Below, piece by piece: positions 1 through 11,222 of a DNA stretch of 64,000 nt; within the stretch, counting starts at the first letter, position 1, and every line of letters starts with the position of its first letter. Position numbers and translations under genes: made by a program. The notes below the pieces were generated by a model. That model was given only the letters and a program-made list of their open reading frames with translations. It did not search any database and had not been told where the DNA came from. The stretch spans positions 62,001 through 126,000 of the forward strand of contig JALIZF010001686.1 of the NCBI GenBank assembly GCA_029948255.1, written 5' to 3'. Origin of the DNA: Telmatactis stephensoni. Lineage: Eukaryota; Cnidaria; Anthozoa; Actiniaria; Isophelliidae.

Positions 1-3000
1 TATCAAAAACAAAAAGACATTGCCCTCGAGATTAATGACAAAAGTTTACAACGCTTAGCATACCATAATATTGGCATTGTTCATGGCGAACACTATGACT
101 ACGATGAGTCTGTCAAACACTTAGAAATGGCAGCAGAAATTGCAAAGCAATCTGGAAGAAAGGGCAAGGAGGCTAAAGCATACGTTGGTCTTGGTGATAC
201 CTTTTGTTCAATGGGCGACTACTCCAAGGCAACGGAATACTACCAAACCTCTATAGAAATCTTTGAGTTGACTGGTAATAAAGTAGGAAAAGTGAACGCC
301 TACAAAGGCTTAGGAAACGCTAACCTTGATATGGGAAAAAGCCATGACAGTATAAGATATTTGCGAAAGGCTATCGATGTAGCAATAGAAATTAGAAACA
401 TAAAATTAGGAAAGAAATGTATGGCAGAGGTGTATAATGCCTTAGGAAATGTTTATCTTGAAGTGAACGATTTGGACAAAGCAATAGAATTTTACCAAAA
501 AGAAGAAGACATTGCCCTCGAAATTAATGACAAGAGCCTGCAGTGCTTAGCTTACCATAATATTGGCATAGTTTATCGTAAACGCTGTAAGTACGATGAG
601 TCTATCAAATACCTAGAATTGGCAGCGGAAATTGCAAAACTTTCAGGATGGAAGAACCAAGAGGCTGGAGCGTACATGGGACTGGGTGGTACTTATTGTT
701 TAATTAGCGAATACTCCAAGGCGATGGAGCACTACCAAAAATCGTTAGCGCTCTATAAGTCGACTGGTGATAAAGTAGGAAAAGTGAAGGCCTGCAGAGG
801 CTTAGGAAACGCCATCTTTGAAATGGGAAGACACGATGACAGTATTAAATATTTGCACAGGGCTCTCGATGTAGCCATGGAAATTGGAAACAGGAAAGGA
901 AAGAAATATATGGCTGAGGTGTATGATTCTTTAGGATATATTTATATTGGATTGAACAATTTAGACAAAGCAATGGAATTTTACCAGAAAGAAAAAGACA
1001 TTGCCCTCGAGATTAATGACAAGAGTTCACAACGCACAGCTTACCATAATATTGGCATTGTTTATGGTGAACTCTGTAAGTACGATGAGTCTATCAAATA
1101 CCTAGAAATGGCAGTAAAAACTGCAAAACAATCTGGATTGAAGAATATAGAGGCTGAAGCATATTTTGGACTGGCTGATACATATTGTTCAATGGGAGAC
1201 AACTCCAAGGCCATGGAATGCTACCGAACTTCGTTAGAGCTCTATAAATTGACTGGTGATAAAGTAGGAAGAGTGACGGCCTACAGAGGCTTAGGAAACG
1301 CCATCCTTGAAATGGGAAAACACGATGACAGTATTAGATATTTGCACGAGGCTCTCGATGTAGCAAGAGAAATTGGTAACAGAAAAGGAAAGCAATGCAT
1401 GGCCGAGGTGTATAATGTCTTAGGAAATGTTTATCTTGAAGTGAACGATTTGGACAACGCAATGGAATTTTACCAAAAAGTTAAAGACATTGCCTTCGAG
1501 ATTAATGAGGAGAGTCTGAGGCGCTTAGCTTATCATAATATTGGCATTGTTTGTCGAAAACACTGTAAGTACGATTATTGTATCGGATTCCTAGAAATGG
1601 CAGCAGAAATTGCAAAACAATCTGGATGGAAGAACGCTGAGGCTGATGGGTACGTTGGAATTGGTGATGCATATTTTTCAATGGGCGACTACTCTAAGGC
1701 CATGGAATACTACCAAATGTCCTTAACCATCTATGAGTTAACTGGTAAGAAGGAAGGAAAAGAGATTGTTTGCACAACCTTAGCAAACAGTAGCCTTCAA
1801 ATGGGAGAATATGGCAACAGTATCAGATATCTGCACAAAGCAGGAATGGAAATAGGATTAAGAGAAAAAAAAACGAAGGGCACTTTTTTTTTACTTACAA
1901 GTATGGGAGATCTTCACCTAAATTTGGGGAGATATCATGAAGCTATTGATTATTACCTTAAGAGCCTTAAGTTTGATGTTGCCAGTAAAGACATACAATG
2001 TCAAATGGGCATATTGAGCTGCTTAGTGACTGCATATTGCTTCATCGGCAACACCAAGAAAGCTATGGAATTTCATGAAAAGCAATTAAAGCTGTTTGAA
2101 GAATTTGGAGTTAAAGATTTCGAAAAAACAATGCTTCGTGATTCTGCGCGAATTCATATTTACCAAGGCAAATATGCTGAAGCCATTCCTATGCTTGAAA
2201 GGAGTCTTGAAATCATAAAAGAGACTAATGCCCGTAAACATGACGAAGTACTCGTTTCTAAGTTACTGGGCTTTTGTCACTTGTTGCTTAACAACTATGG
2301 AAAAGCTATCCATTTTTTGGAAGATTCTTTAACTATTGCAACTGAAATCAAAGACAAATTTTGTGAGACTTGGGCCAATTCACGTCTTGGCGTAACGTAC
2401 TTTAGACATACTTGCAATTACAGCAAATCGGAAAAGTGCTTGAGAGAGGCCATAAAAGGTTCTGATTGGCTACTTCACCGTTTATCTGACCATGACGACT
2501 TCAAGATCCCTTTTTTCAATCAATATCAGATAGCATACAGTATTTTGATAGAAGTGCTTGTGGAAACTCGACAGATGAGGGAAGCCCTACTGGTATCTGA
2601 ACGTGAACGAGGTCGAAGTTTGGTCGATCTTCTCATTTCAAAGTATTTCATATCCTGTAAACATGCTGTACTTACACTTCCTTCGCCGTTCTCAACATAC
2701 AATGAAATCAAGGCGTTTCTTTCCAGAAACCAGTTATGCATTCTGTTTTATGCCTTGGCGTACAGGTTTATCGCTTGGGTAATGAGCCACAACCAGCTTG
2801 TCTCTCCTAACATTCAAGGTACCTTGATCTGGAAGCCGGCCTTTTCGAAAAAGAAAGGCGAGATCGATTTTCTTGAATGTGAAAGTGAAATGTACATCGA
2901 AACGCTTGCAGATCAAATATACGACAAATTGCAAGTTAAAGATGCAGGAAGGGATTGTGAGGATCGATCATTGGATTTTGTTTACAAATCACGTGGTAAT

Positions 3001-4020
3001 GATGATGAAGAGCAAGGTAGCGCAACAAGCTGCCATCAACAAGATACCCCTGAGAAACCGTCAATTGCATCCCAATTAAAACACTCTCAAGGACTGTTTT
3101 CAAAGGAATCTACAGACACAACAAATTCGCAACGCAACAGCCACCCACTGGAGAAGCTATTTGATGTTCTGATTGCTCCTGTTGAGAGTAGTCTTACGCA
3201 AGAAGAAGTTGTCATCATTCCTCAAGGACCACTCTACAGGGTACCGTTTGCAGCCTTAAAAAACCCAAAGACTGGAAAATTTTTATTCGAAACCAAACGA
3301 ATACGACTAGCTCCTTCACTATCAGCATTGAAGACGTGGCAAGAATGCCCGGCAGATTATCACTGTGAGGAAGGCGCTTTGGTGATTGGAAATCCAAAGG
3401 TAGGAAAAGTCATGTTCAAGGGAGAAGAACGTGAATTTGACCCACTGCCTTCGGCTGAAAAAGAAGTGAAGGGTATCAGTTTAGTGTTAAGAGCGACAGC
3501 TTTGATTGGATCTCAAGCAACAAAAGAGGAGTTCATAAAACGACTATCCAAGAGGGTTGCTGTTATCCATATTGCAGCTCATGGAGATTCACAAAATGGT
3601 GAAATTGCTCTTGCCCCTTCTGAGTCAGCAATAGCAAAAGGTGTCCCAGAAGAAAAGGATTATTTATTAACCATGAGAGAAGTACAACAAATTGGTATTC
3701 ACGCAAAGCTGGTAGTTCTGAGCTGCTGTCATAGCGGTCGAGGGAAGATAGAACCCGAGGGACTGATTGGAATGAGCCGCGCATTTCTTGCTGCAGGAGC
3801 TCGTGCTGTGATCGCATCTTTGTGGGCTTTAGATGACTATGCCACCGCTACTTTTATGATGGGTTTGTACAGTTACTTGGTAAGGGGCTACAGTGCCAGT
3901 GAAAGTCTTCAAAAATCCATGAAAGAGATACGGAGTGGGAGGTACACCAACCCAAAGTACTGGGCTCCATTCTATCTCATTGGAGACGATGTCACTATAA
4001 GTACTAAATCTGACTGGTAA
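1..4020 (+). CDS. TPR-CHAT protein, 5' partial
   Basis: The frame is open from base 1 to the TAA at 4018-4020, so the gene enters from the left; the first ATG at 127 is internal. The N-terminal two thirds are tetratricopeptide repeats of about 40 residues in a higher-order unit of 163-164 residues: the phrase beginning YQK recurs at 1, 493, 982 and 1471. A low-complexity linker (about residues 940-1010 counted from 127) precedes a C-terminal CHAT domain, a caspase-like clan CD peptidase fold. The His of IHIAAHG (residue 1152) and the Cys pair of VVLSCCHSG (residues 1200-1201) supply the expected His/Cys dyad, and the closing SLWALDD and YWAPFYLIGD signatures are present. TPR-CHAT proteins are numerous in cnidarians and resemble TTC28; bacterial relatives act as proteases in immunity. 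Substrate and role here are unknown. Confidence 0.9.
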   Translation, partial: YQKQKDIALEINDKSLQRLAYHNIGIVHGEHYDYDESVKHLEMAAEIAKQSGRKGKEAKAYVGLGDTFCSMGDYSKATEYYQTSIEIFELTGNKVGKVNAYKGLGNANLDMGKSHDSIRYLRKAIDVAIEIRNIKLGKKCMAEVYNALGNVYLEVNDLDKAIEFYQKEEDIALEINDKSLQCLAYHNIGIVYRKRCKYDESIKYLELAAEIAKLSGWKNQEAGAYMGLGGTYCLISEYSKAMEHYQKSLALYKSTGDKVGKVKACRGLGNAIFEMGRHDDSIKYLHRALDVAMEIGNRKGKKYMAEVYDSLGYIYIGLNNLDKAMEFYQKEKDIALEINDKSSQRTAYHNIGIVYGELCKYDESIKYLEMAVKTAKQSGLKNIEAEAYFGLADTYCSMGDNSKAMECYRTSLELYKLTGDKVGRVTAYRGLGNAILEMGKHDDSIRYLHEALDVAREIGNRKGKQCMAEVYNVLGNVYLEVNDLDNAMEFYQKVKDIAFEINEESLRRLAYHNIGIVCRKHCKYDYCIGFLEMAAEIAKQSGWKNAEADGYVGIGDAYFSMGDYSKAMEYYQMSLTIYELTGKKEGKEIVCTTLANSSLQMGEYGNSIRYLHKAGMEIGLREKKTKGTFFLLTSMGDLHLNLGRYHEAIDYYLKSLKFDVASKDIQCQMGILSCLVTAYCFIGNTKKAMEFHEKQLKLFEEFGVKDFEKTMLRDSARIHIYQGKYAEAIPMLERSLEIIKETNARKHDEVLVSKLLGFCHLLLNNYGKAIHFLEDSLTIATEIKDKFCETWANSRLGVTYFRHTCNYSKSEKCLREAIKGSDWLLHRLSDHDDFKIPFFNQYQIAYSILIEVLVETRQMREALLVSERERGRSLVDLLISKYFISCKHAVLTLPSPFSTYNEIKAFLSRNQLCILFYALAYRFIAWVMSHNQLVSPNIQGTLIWKPAFSKKKGEIDFLECESEMYIETLADQIYDKLQVKDAGRDCEDRSLDFVYKSRGNDDEEQGSATSCHQQDTPEKPSIASQLKHSQGLFSKESTDTTNSQRNSHPLEKLFDVLIAPVESSLTQEEVVIIPQGPLYRVPFAALKNPKTGKFLFETKRIRLAPSLSALKTWQECPADYHCEEGALVIGNPKVGKVMFKGEEREFDPLPSAEKEVKGISLVLRATALIGSQATKEEFIKRLSKRVAVIHIAAHGDSQNGEIALAPSESAIAKGVPEEKDYLLTMREVQQIGIHAKLVVLSCCHSGRGKIEPEGLIGMSRAFLAAGARAVIASLWALDDYATATFMMGLYSYLVRGYSASESLQKSMKEIRSGRYTNPKYWAPFYLIGDDVTISTKSDW

Positions 4021-4089
4021 CAACTTTTGCGTGCTAAATGCAATGTCCAGACAGAAATTGTCTGGTCAATACAGGGTCGACCTCTTGAT

Positions 4090-4285
4090 ATAATAGCATC
4101 TTCGTGCGCTCTAGATGACTATGGCACTTTAGCTTTATGGTAACTTTGCGGTATAGTCCTTTATGAAGCCATGGGTGATATGTGTACATGAGGAAAGGAA
4201 AGGAAAGGAAAGGAGTTTTGTCATCTCATACAAGTACTGGGCTCCATTCTATCTTATTGGAGGTGTTACTATACCTTGGCTGTCA
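4090..4285 (+). pseudogene. Decayed duplicate of the TPR-CHAT 3' end
   Basis: 4095-4145 repeats, with substitutions and small indels, the segment at 3814-3860 that encodes ASLWALDDYAT. 4227-4285 repeats 3955-4000, which encodes KYWAPFYLIGD. The part between is shortened and holds a short AGGAA run (4191-4215). No open frame spans the copy. It is best read as the remnant of a tandem duplication of the upstream gene; a gene-conversion donor is a less likely reading. Confidence 0.6.
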
Positions 4286-4840
4286 AACAACAACTACTTT
4301 TGTGCAAAGATTGCAGACACACAGGAATTCATTGACAACTCTAACTAGACAATATAAAGAAAAATGAATGAAGCTAGAGTTAGGGTCCATTCTTGGTCGT
4401 TGCTGCATGATGCCGTGTTAATAATTTGTAGCCAAGTGAAGTTGGATATAGTGCTTGTGAAGATATAAGATATGATTAGGAATTTACACACCCTCCATGC
4501 AGGAAGCTCGACCAGAAAAAACACTTACCGAACGCCAGATGGGATTCCAAATCGTCGTTATCTAAAAATATCGCGGCTATCAGAGACTTGCGCTTATTTT
4601 TGTACGTATGTCACAAAGCGATAGCCTACAGATGACCTTGGCTCATCTTACGCGGGTTTCCAATAGTTTGGTGGTTAGAGCATCCCTCATCTTGAGTTTA
4701 GGGAATTTTCTGAGTTACCCGCTTGTGTGTGTGTCAAATCCTAATTCTTTCTTTTAGACTAGTACTATTAATTCGATGCGCCTCGCGCGCCGTTAAGTTA
4801 CGTGTATGCAGTATATATCTGGCACTGAAAAATATATCGG
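4286..4840. other. Intergenic, no gene seen
   Basis: AT-rich sequence without a convincing ORF, splice-consistent exon or RNA gene on either strand. It leads into the foldback elements that begin near 4850. Confidence 0.5.
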
Positions 4841-4849
4841 ATTTTATGT

Positions 4850-5385
4850 ATGCTGTATACACCTATTTCAAAAAAGGTTGTCAGAGCTAAAGGCGATAGG
4901 CGATAGGAGATAGGTCATTCCACTATTCACGGTTGGGTTTTCTATTTGTTTTTATTAAGAAATTCAACAATCAGACATTCATATCCAATGTTCGGAGCAA
5001 AACGAACGGAATAACGAAACCATTTTTAAGACTTCTTGATTACTTCGGAGTTTGAATGACCTATCTACTATCGGCCTATCGCCTTTAGTTCTGACACCAT
5101 TTTTTTGAATTAGATGTATAGCTATTTCAATTAACGTTGTCGCTGAAAAAGCTAAGGCTAAAGCTTTCAACTATCTTTTGTTTACCTAACAAACTTCGCT
5201 GTAGGCTATCTAAGAAATTAAGGAAATATGTGTCCAAGTTGTAGAATTTGCAAGCATACAGTGAGTTTTCTTATTGTAATGAATGTCACGTGGAATATAA
5301 AAAATCATGATTCCGCTCTCGAAGCTTTAGGCTTTAGGCTTTTTTCAGCGACAACGTTAATTGAATTAGCTATATATACCAACAC
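4850..5385. mobile_element. Two adjacent foldback/MITE-like inverted repeats
   Basis: 4855-4921 is an imperfect reverse complement of 5054-5130; both contain AAAGGCGATAGG and GATAGGTCATTC. Directly beside it, 5113-5168 is the reverse complement of 5321-5380 over about 55 bp with core AATTAACGTTGTCGCTGAA. Neither carries a coding region. The shared bases near 5113-5130 suggest one element inserted into or next to the other. Target-site duplications could not be fixed. Confidence 0.6.
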
Positions 5386-5576
5386 TTAAACTTAATTGTG
5401 GGGCTATATGTTATTGTACAATGGCAGTATAAGAGAAATACTAGAGAACTAAGGTTTTACAGTTCTAACCAGTTTTTGCTGAAGTTAACTCAAAATTGCA
5501 TTTTTAGAATGTACTATATGTACTACAACATGGATGATACAATACCCAACATCGATCTCATACGTTAAAGGCCTTT

Positions 5577-7061
5577 TAATACCGAGAAGCGAGGCTTTTA
5601 GCCATATACATCCCGAGGGTCGTAGGGGTACGTATTTATCTGCCTTATTAATGATTGAGGAGGGTTTCACACAAAAGCGATTCAAAAAGACATTCACTAA
5701 CTAGATCATTGTTACCGAATTCCCTGAAGGAAACCTTAAATAATTGTTTTTCAATCCTATTCAGACAAAAACTAACAAACTTCATAATAACACACAAAAT
5801 ATTTTTGTTGTTGAGAAGTGTCCAGTAGTTAGCTCAGTAGTAAAGTGGTTAAATGCGGGTATAGGAGTGCAGAAAGTCTCGGGAGCGAATCCGTCAGAAG
5901 ACGTTTTTCCCACCAAATATCGCTGCTTAGTATATTTCTAAGAAAATTTCTAAGTCTCGGTGTTCACACATAGATGACCTAAGGAAGAATTGCTAAGTTT
6001 CGTCCATTCCTTTGGGAATTCAGAAGACAACAGAGCGGTAGTCATGTTGGATGAACAAACAAGTGACGCTAATGAGAAATCTTTTGTTGAAGTTCATCCA
6101 AGATGGCTGCCGTGACGTGGGAAATCGGTAACAGTGATCTAATTAGTGATTGTCTTTTTGAATCGCTTTTGTGTGAAACCCTCCTCAATGATATAATAAG
6201 GAAGGGATAAATACCGAGAAGCGAGGCTTTTAGCCATATACATCCCGAGGGCCGTAGGCCCGAGCTTCGAGGTATTTATCTGCCTTATTATGTGATTGAG
6301 GAGGTTTTCACACAAAAGCGATTCAAAAAGACAATCACTAATTAGATCATTGTTACCGAATTCCCAGAAGGAAACCTTAGATAATTGTTTTTCAATTCTA
6401 TTCAGAGAAACACTAACGAACTTCATGATAACACACAAAAGATTTTTTTGTTGAGGAGATTCCATCAGTTAGCTCAGTAGTATAGTGGTTAAAAGCGGGT
6501 ATAGGAGTGCAGAAAGTCTCGGGTGCGAATCTCTGTCATTTATCAAAGACTTTTTTTCCACTTAGTATATTTCTAAGAAAATTTCTAAGTCTTGATGTCC
6601 ACACATAAATCATCTAAGGAAGTATGGAACGAAATTATAAATTCAAGTGATGTATCTATATTTAAAAGACAAGAGAATTAAAGGTTTGAGTAAATGACGT
6701 CATTTGCATACAATTCAGATGCTAATATACTTGATAATTTTGATCTCTCTCTTTTGAATATAAATAATATATATATATATTGCTGTGTGATTATAGGAGC
6801 CATATAGATAAGTTCAACCGAGTTTCAAGTCATTTTCAAATTTCATCGTCGTCCCACTTTAGTGTTTAACCGATTAGCGGTTATTATGTAAGAAAGAGCA
6901 TTTTGAAATTCTCTTTTACTGTAACGATAATTGCTAAGTTTCATCCATACCTTTGGGAATCAAAAGACAAAGAACCGGTAGCCATGTTGGATGAATGAAC
7001 AACAGACGCTAATGAGAAATCTTTTGTTGAAGTTCATCCAAGATGGCTGCCGTGACGTCAC
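5577..7061 (+). repeat. Duplicated unit with tRNA-like SINE segment and long foldback
   Basis: 5577-6100 and 6209-7061 are copies of one unit. In the second copy about 315 bp (roughly 6618-6930) is inserted between AAGGAAG and AATTGCTAAG. Each copy holds a tRNA-like stretch (about 5829-5900 and 6468-6540): TTAGCTCAGTAGTATAGTGG resembles a Pol III A box, and GGTGCGAATC resembles a degenerate B box. 6117-6233 and 6262-6366 form a long inverted repeat around the GAAGCGAGGC hairpin. A tRNA-derived SINE plus a foldback MITE is the simplest reading; no protein is supported. Confidence 0.5.
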
Positions 7062-8060
7062 ATGCAACTCAAGAATTGTGATGATACAACGTCTCCGGAG
7101 TGTCTGCTAACTAGAACGTCTTTTGATGACAAAAAGGAGGTAAATTCATAATTCACTATTAATATATCATATCTAAATAGTTATTGTAATCATATCCACG
7201 TTTTTATTCGATATTGATTTGTTTATATGAAATTTCATCTATAATAAGACTAGTTATGTTAGAATCCACGTGCATGTTACATGATGTTATGCAACCATGA
7301 AATTATGCATTAATCTACAAGGAACTCATTATATGTTGAAGGTATTATTTAGAAAAATTAGTAATAAGGTAAATTTTAATTGATTTTAACTTTAATTGAT
7401 TCAATAAAGATCAAAACGTAAATCCTAGTGTTGTTATTACATATATACATACATACATCAACTTTATTTAAACACGATAATTATTAAAGCTTACGCTTAT
7501 GGGGTCGTGTATCTGTCTATAAAACGAAAAACTAATGATAAATAAATATTAACCTAATATAGTCAACTTGTACAAATCTAAATATTACTAGTTGGAATAT
7601 CATAAAATCCTAAAAATAATTAAATCCTAATTCCTAAAATTAATTGTTAAAGCTGATAATATTTTGAGAAAAAACTATGTGACATCTTTGATTTTTTTTC
7701 TTATACCTATAAAGCTGATAGTTCTACGTGATACAGAGCTATTAATAGTTTTAATATCATAAAAACCTAAAAATATTTAAAATCCTGATTGCTAAAATTT
7801 ACTGTTGAAGCAGATAATACTTTAAGGTAATAATAATAATGGAAACTTTATTATACGTTTTTTCTTACAATTATAAACCTCACTTCTCAGGTAGTTTACA
7901 ATCTTCTACTTGAATCTTATACATAACTGAAACGTTTAATTATATATATATATTTACATTGTATGATTATTATGATAAACATATGATGAAAACGATATAT
8001 ATATATATATATGTATATATTATACTAAAAAGGAAGAGAAAAAAACCCTTAATGTTTAAA

Positions 8061-8094
<34 letters not shown>

Positions 8095-8339
8095 GTTTAA
8101 TGATGACATGTCTACAGGGTAGCTCTACATTCATCATGGACTAATAATAATATATATATATATATACAATAATAATTTATTTTAAGAATGAGTTAAAGGA
8201 TGAATAAAGTACTATAACTAATAATCTATATAGACATACATGATATTAATAATGAGTTCAAAGGATGAATAGATTAATCTATATAAATTAAATATACATA
8301 ATATTAATAATAAATGGATAAATAAATGTGCTGTAACAT
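7062..8339. other. AT-rich non-coding DNA with microsatellites
   Basis: Contains short (AT)n runs near 7940, 7998 and 8150 and an (AAT)n run at 8061-8092. The end nearest 8340 is probably the 3' UTR of the minus-strand LINE that starts at 8347. No gene seen. Confidence 0.5.
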
Positions 8340-8346
8340 ATTATAA

Positions 8347-9240
8347 TCAGCAGCATAATCTGGATTTAGCATTAGTTTTCAAAAACCTGTATACTTTTCC
8401 CATAAATGGTTTGTAATCAGTCTCAAGTTTAATGTCATTCGGCAGACCATTAAATAACTTGGAAGCTGAATCTTGAAATGTTCCTGTTTGAAGGGGCACA
8501 ACCAGTTGCGGTGTAGCACTTGAGCGAAGATTCCTGGTAGTGTGACGTCTCTGCAAGGTTAAGTAGCTTGGCCAGCGAGTATCATACAGGGCTTTGTAGA
8601 TTGTTCTTAATAGATGGAGTTCGGTTCTCTCCTTTACGGGGAGCCATCCTAACTTCATTACGTCAGCCATTTTTGCGTAACGGTTGGTAACAAAACTTGC
8701 AGCGCATTTTTGGACACGCTGTAATTTCGCTTCTAGGTATTGTGGCAATGGGTGCATGACAATGTCATTGTAATCTAGCTTCGATATTACTAATGCTTCA
8801 ACCAATTGCTTCTTCAATGCTGTGGGCGCTATGTTTCTGATCTTCTTGATTGTTGATAAAGCTGCAAAGCATGATGACACGGTCTTGGTCACGTGATCAG
8901 TCCATTTAAGGTTTTCTTGTATCCACATTCCAAGGAACTTGTGAGAGGCTACTCTTTCTAGGACTTCACCATTTGCCCTTATTTGCGGCATTTGATCTTC
9001 TAGTTTATGCAGCCTTGACATTTGGTCTGTAGTGATCAGCATTTGTTTAGTTTTCTTCACATTAAGCAGTAAGTTGGAATTACTCGACCAATCTTCAAGA
9101 GTTTGCATGGTACGATTCATTTCTCCAACAGTAGTGTCAAGATTTGAAGGGATACAGTGCTTAATAAGGGTCGTGTCATCTGCGTATTGAAATGCCGTAC
9201 AGTCGTGGATTTCGTTGAGATCATTTGCGTACAGGTTAAA
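8347..9240 (-). CDS. LINE-A reverse transcriptase, C-terminal half (interrupted)
   Basis: Begins at FNLYANDL, followed by FQYADDTTL, which contains the YADD catalytic pair, then the thumb-region motifs KFLGMWI, SKLDYND, RVQKCAASFV and LGWLPV. It ends with a normal stop at 8347. No frameshift is seen in this half, so the element was probably fairly young when it was split. Apparent codons upstream of 9240 (MFL) come from the target duplication and the inserted element. Confidence 0.85.
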   Translation of the reverse strand, partial: FNLYANDLNEIHDCTAFQYADDTTLIKHCIPSNLDTTVGEMNRTMQTLEDWSSNSNLLLNVKKTKQMLITTDQMSRLHKLEDQMPQIRANGEVLERVASHKFLGMWIQENLKWTDHVTKTVSSCFAALSTIKKIRNIAPTALKKQLVEALVISKLDYNDIVMHPLPQYLEAKLQRVQKCAASFVTNRYAKMADVMKLGWLPVKERTELHLLRTIYKALYDTRWPSYLTLQRRHTTRNLRSSATPQLVVPLQTGTFQDSASKLFNGLPNDIKLETDYKPFMGKVYRFLKTNAKSRLCC

Positions 9241-9433
9241 TAAAAACATGATTCAGAATAACTTCGCATATTTCAAAACTGGTAAAATTTGTCAATGATA
9301 TGCCATTCCTTGACGAGATTTTTTGGCCATAGCAAAAATATTGTGACATCTGTAAAATTTTGCCATAAAAATTCACTACTAGGCAAGATGACAACATTGT
9401 ATTATTATTTATGCCTATTTATTTTTTTCTCAA

Positions 9434-9805
9434 AAGTGATCAGGAATTCCTGACCTCTTTTTTGGTAAAGAAATTCCTCTCACTACGTCTGTATTTGCCC
9501 TCAAAAGTGATCAGGAATTCCTGACCTCTTTTTACAAAGAAACGTCTCTACTACCTCTGTTTTTGCCCTCAAAAGTGATCAGGAATTCCTGACCTCTTTT
9601 TACAAAGAAATGTCTCTACTACCTCTGTTTTTGCCTTCAAAAGTGATCAGGAATTCCTGACCTCTTTTTACAGAGAAACGCCTCTACTACCTCTGTATTT
9701 GTCCTCAAAAGTGATCAGGAATTCCTGACCTCTTTTTACAAAGAAACGTCTCTACTAGCTCTGTTTTTGCCCTCAAAAGTGATCAGGAATTCCTGACCTC
9801 TTTTT
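9434..9805 (+). repeat. Left subterminal array, six palindrome units
   Basis: TCAGGAATTCCTGA occurs at 9440, 9511, 9579, 9647, 9715 and 9783, a spacing of 71 then 68 bp. The unit continues as CCTCTTTTTACAAAGAAACG and a CTCTACTACCTCTG stretch. Such ordered subterminal motifs are typical transposase-binding regions. Confidence 0.88.
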
Positions 9806-10777
9806 AATTTTACAGCAAATTGGCTCTAATACTTATATATTCTGCCATATATATAGATGTCATGAAATGAAATTCCCGACCATTTTTACAACAGCTTTGT
9901 ACAACGAGTGTCTTTACAACGACGTGTCTTGTACGACCAAATGTTTAAAATGTTTTATTATAAGGCAATTCCCAACCTTCTTGTTGCTCTCAAAGTGATC
10001 ATTGTTTTGAGATGCCTATCATGTCCTTGATTCTTGTCCAAAGTTGTCTTTCCTACAATATTCCACTTTTATTTGGTAAGTCCGTGTAAGAGTTCAGCAG
10101 CCAGTCTCCGCAAAATACAGTTTCATTTACCGGTTACTTATTAAACTGTATAGAGGTCAGCGAGATGGAATACCATATCAGTGACATTAGTTTGTTGTTG
10201 TCATTGTGGCAAATCCTCCGAAATACTTCTCTTAGGTGGACTACTGTTTGACTGAGCACTACATTTAAAATCTTGTAATTTAAAGTCCTTTGATGGCAAG
10301 CAAGCACGCATGTAAGACCATGTAACACTTCTTGTGTCTTTATAAGCCGAGGCGAATTCAGGTTACTTCGTTATTCGAATTGTGTAGAATTACTGCGATG
10401 CTTGACGATGCATTAAATTACATGATCCAATGTGGGTTTCAAACGGCAACTAGATTCGGGTCAAGAAGAACTTGTGTAGCTTCTGATTGGATTCCAGCTA
10501 GCTGATGCTCTTTGAGTACTCGAATTCAAATATTTCCGTACTTGCATGGGCTGGGAGACTTATATCCATTGAACATGTTGAATTGACGTTAGTATGTACC
10601 AAGCTTTAGTCCAAACACAAAAATCAGCTCCGTGAAATACAGTACATCTTTACCATCGGCCTCACCGGCGGTCATAGCTAGCTTAACGGCAGATATTTTT
10701 TTAAATCTCAGTTAAGGTGCACGTCGGTTTATCGTTCCTTTTAATCATTAATGACCGTGGATGGCCTGGAGCTAGGT
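9806..10777. other. Interior of the 6.1 kb element, left side
   Basis: No ORF above background and no spliced gene that I can support. The only open stretch, 10134-10328 on the minus strand (64 residues), matches nothing I recognise and is probably chance. Confidence 0.45.
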
Positions 10778-11093
10778 CACGTAGACGAGAGAGTACAATC
10801 GCTGGACCCCCGATGTGGACCCCGATATGGACCCCGATATGGACCCCAATATGGACCCCAATATGGACCCCCCCCCCCCCCCCATCAAATAAAAATAAAA
10901 AAATCATCAAAACAAAACCTAGTGAAATCGAAATAGCGTGAATTAAACATACGTACCACAAAAATAACGAATGAGTTTTATTATTCTTGCGTAAGAGGCG
11001 GGTTTTGTCTGGAAGATTGTACTGATATACTAATGAATGATAATGAAGGCTTAGCTTACAACAAACACAAGCAATGTTAAACCCCCGGCCCTG

Positions 11094-11107
11094 ATTGGCT
11101 ATATAAG
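11094..11107 (+). promoter_or_regulatory. Inverted CCAAT box and TATA box upstream of the cargo gene
   Basis: ATTGG at 11094-11098 is followed at once by TATATAAG (11100-11107), about 115 bp upstream of the ATG at 11223. A second TATAAAAG at 11206-11213 is too close to the ATG to serve it in the usual way. The arrangement supports a real Pol II promoter inside the element. Confidence 0.5.
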
Positions 11108-11222
11108 ATGTACATGAGATTGATACTTTGATAAATTGTTTCCGGTTTTTCGTTTCTGTTTTCTTTGGATGGGTTTCACGCGTTATTTGCGTCTCAGCAA
11201 CGTTGTATAAAAGGCCGGAAAA

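Noticed and set aside
6139..6465. 108-codon ORF on the minus strand
   Set aside because: It runs through the foldback inverted repeat and has no protein-like composition or conservation between the two copies.
9434..9805. CRISPR-like array
   Set aside because: The 68-bp periods have no unique spacers; spacers are copies of each other, the context is a eukaryotic transposon, and no cas genes exist.
10701..10961. ORFs with GVHIG or WTPI repeats, also at 13232-13453
   Set aside because: They are translations of the GATATGGACCCC minisatellite and C run in the MULE-like TIRs.
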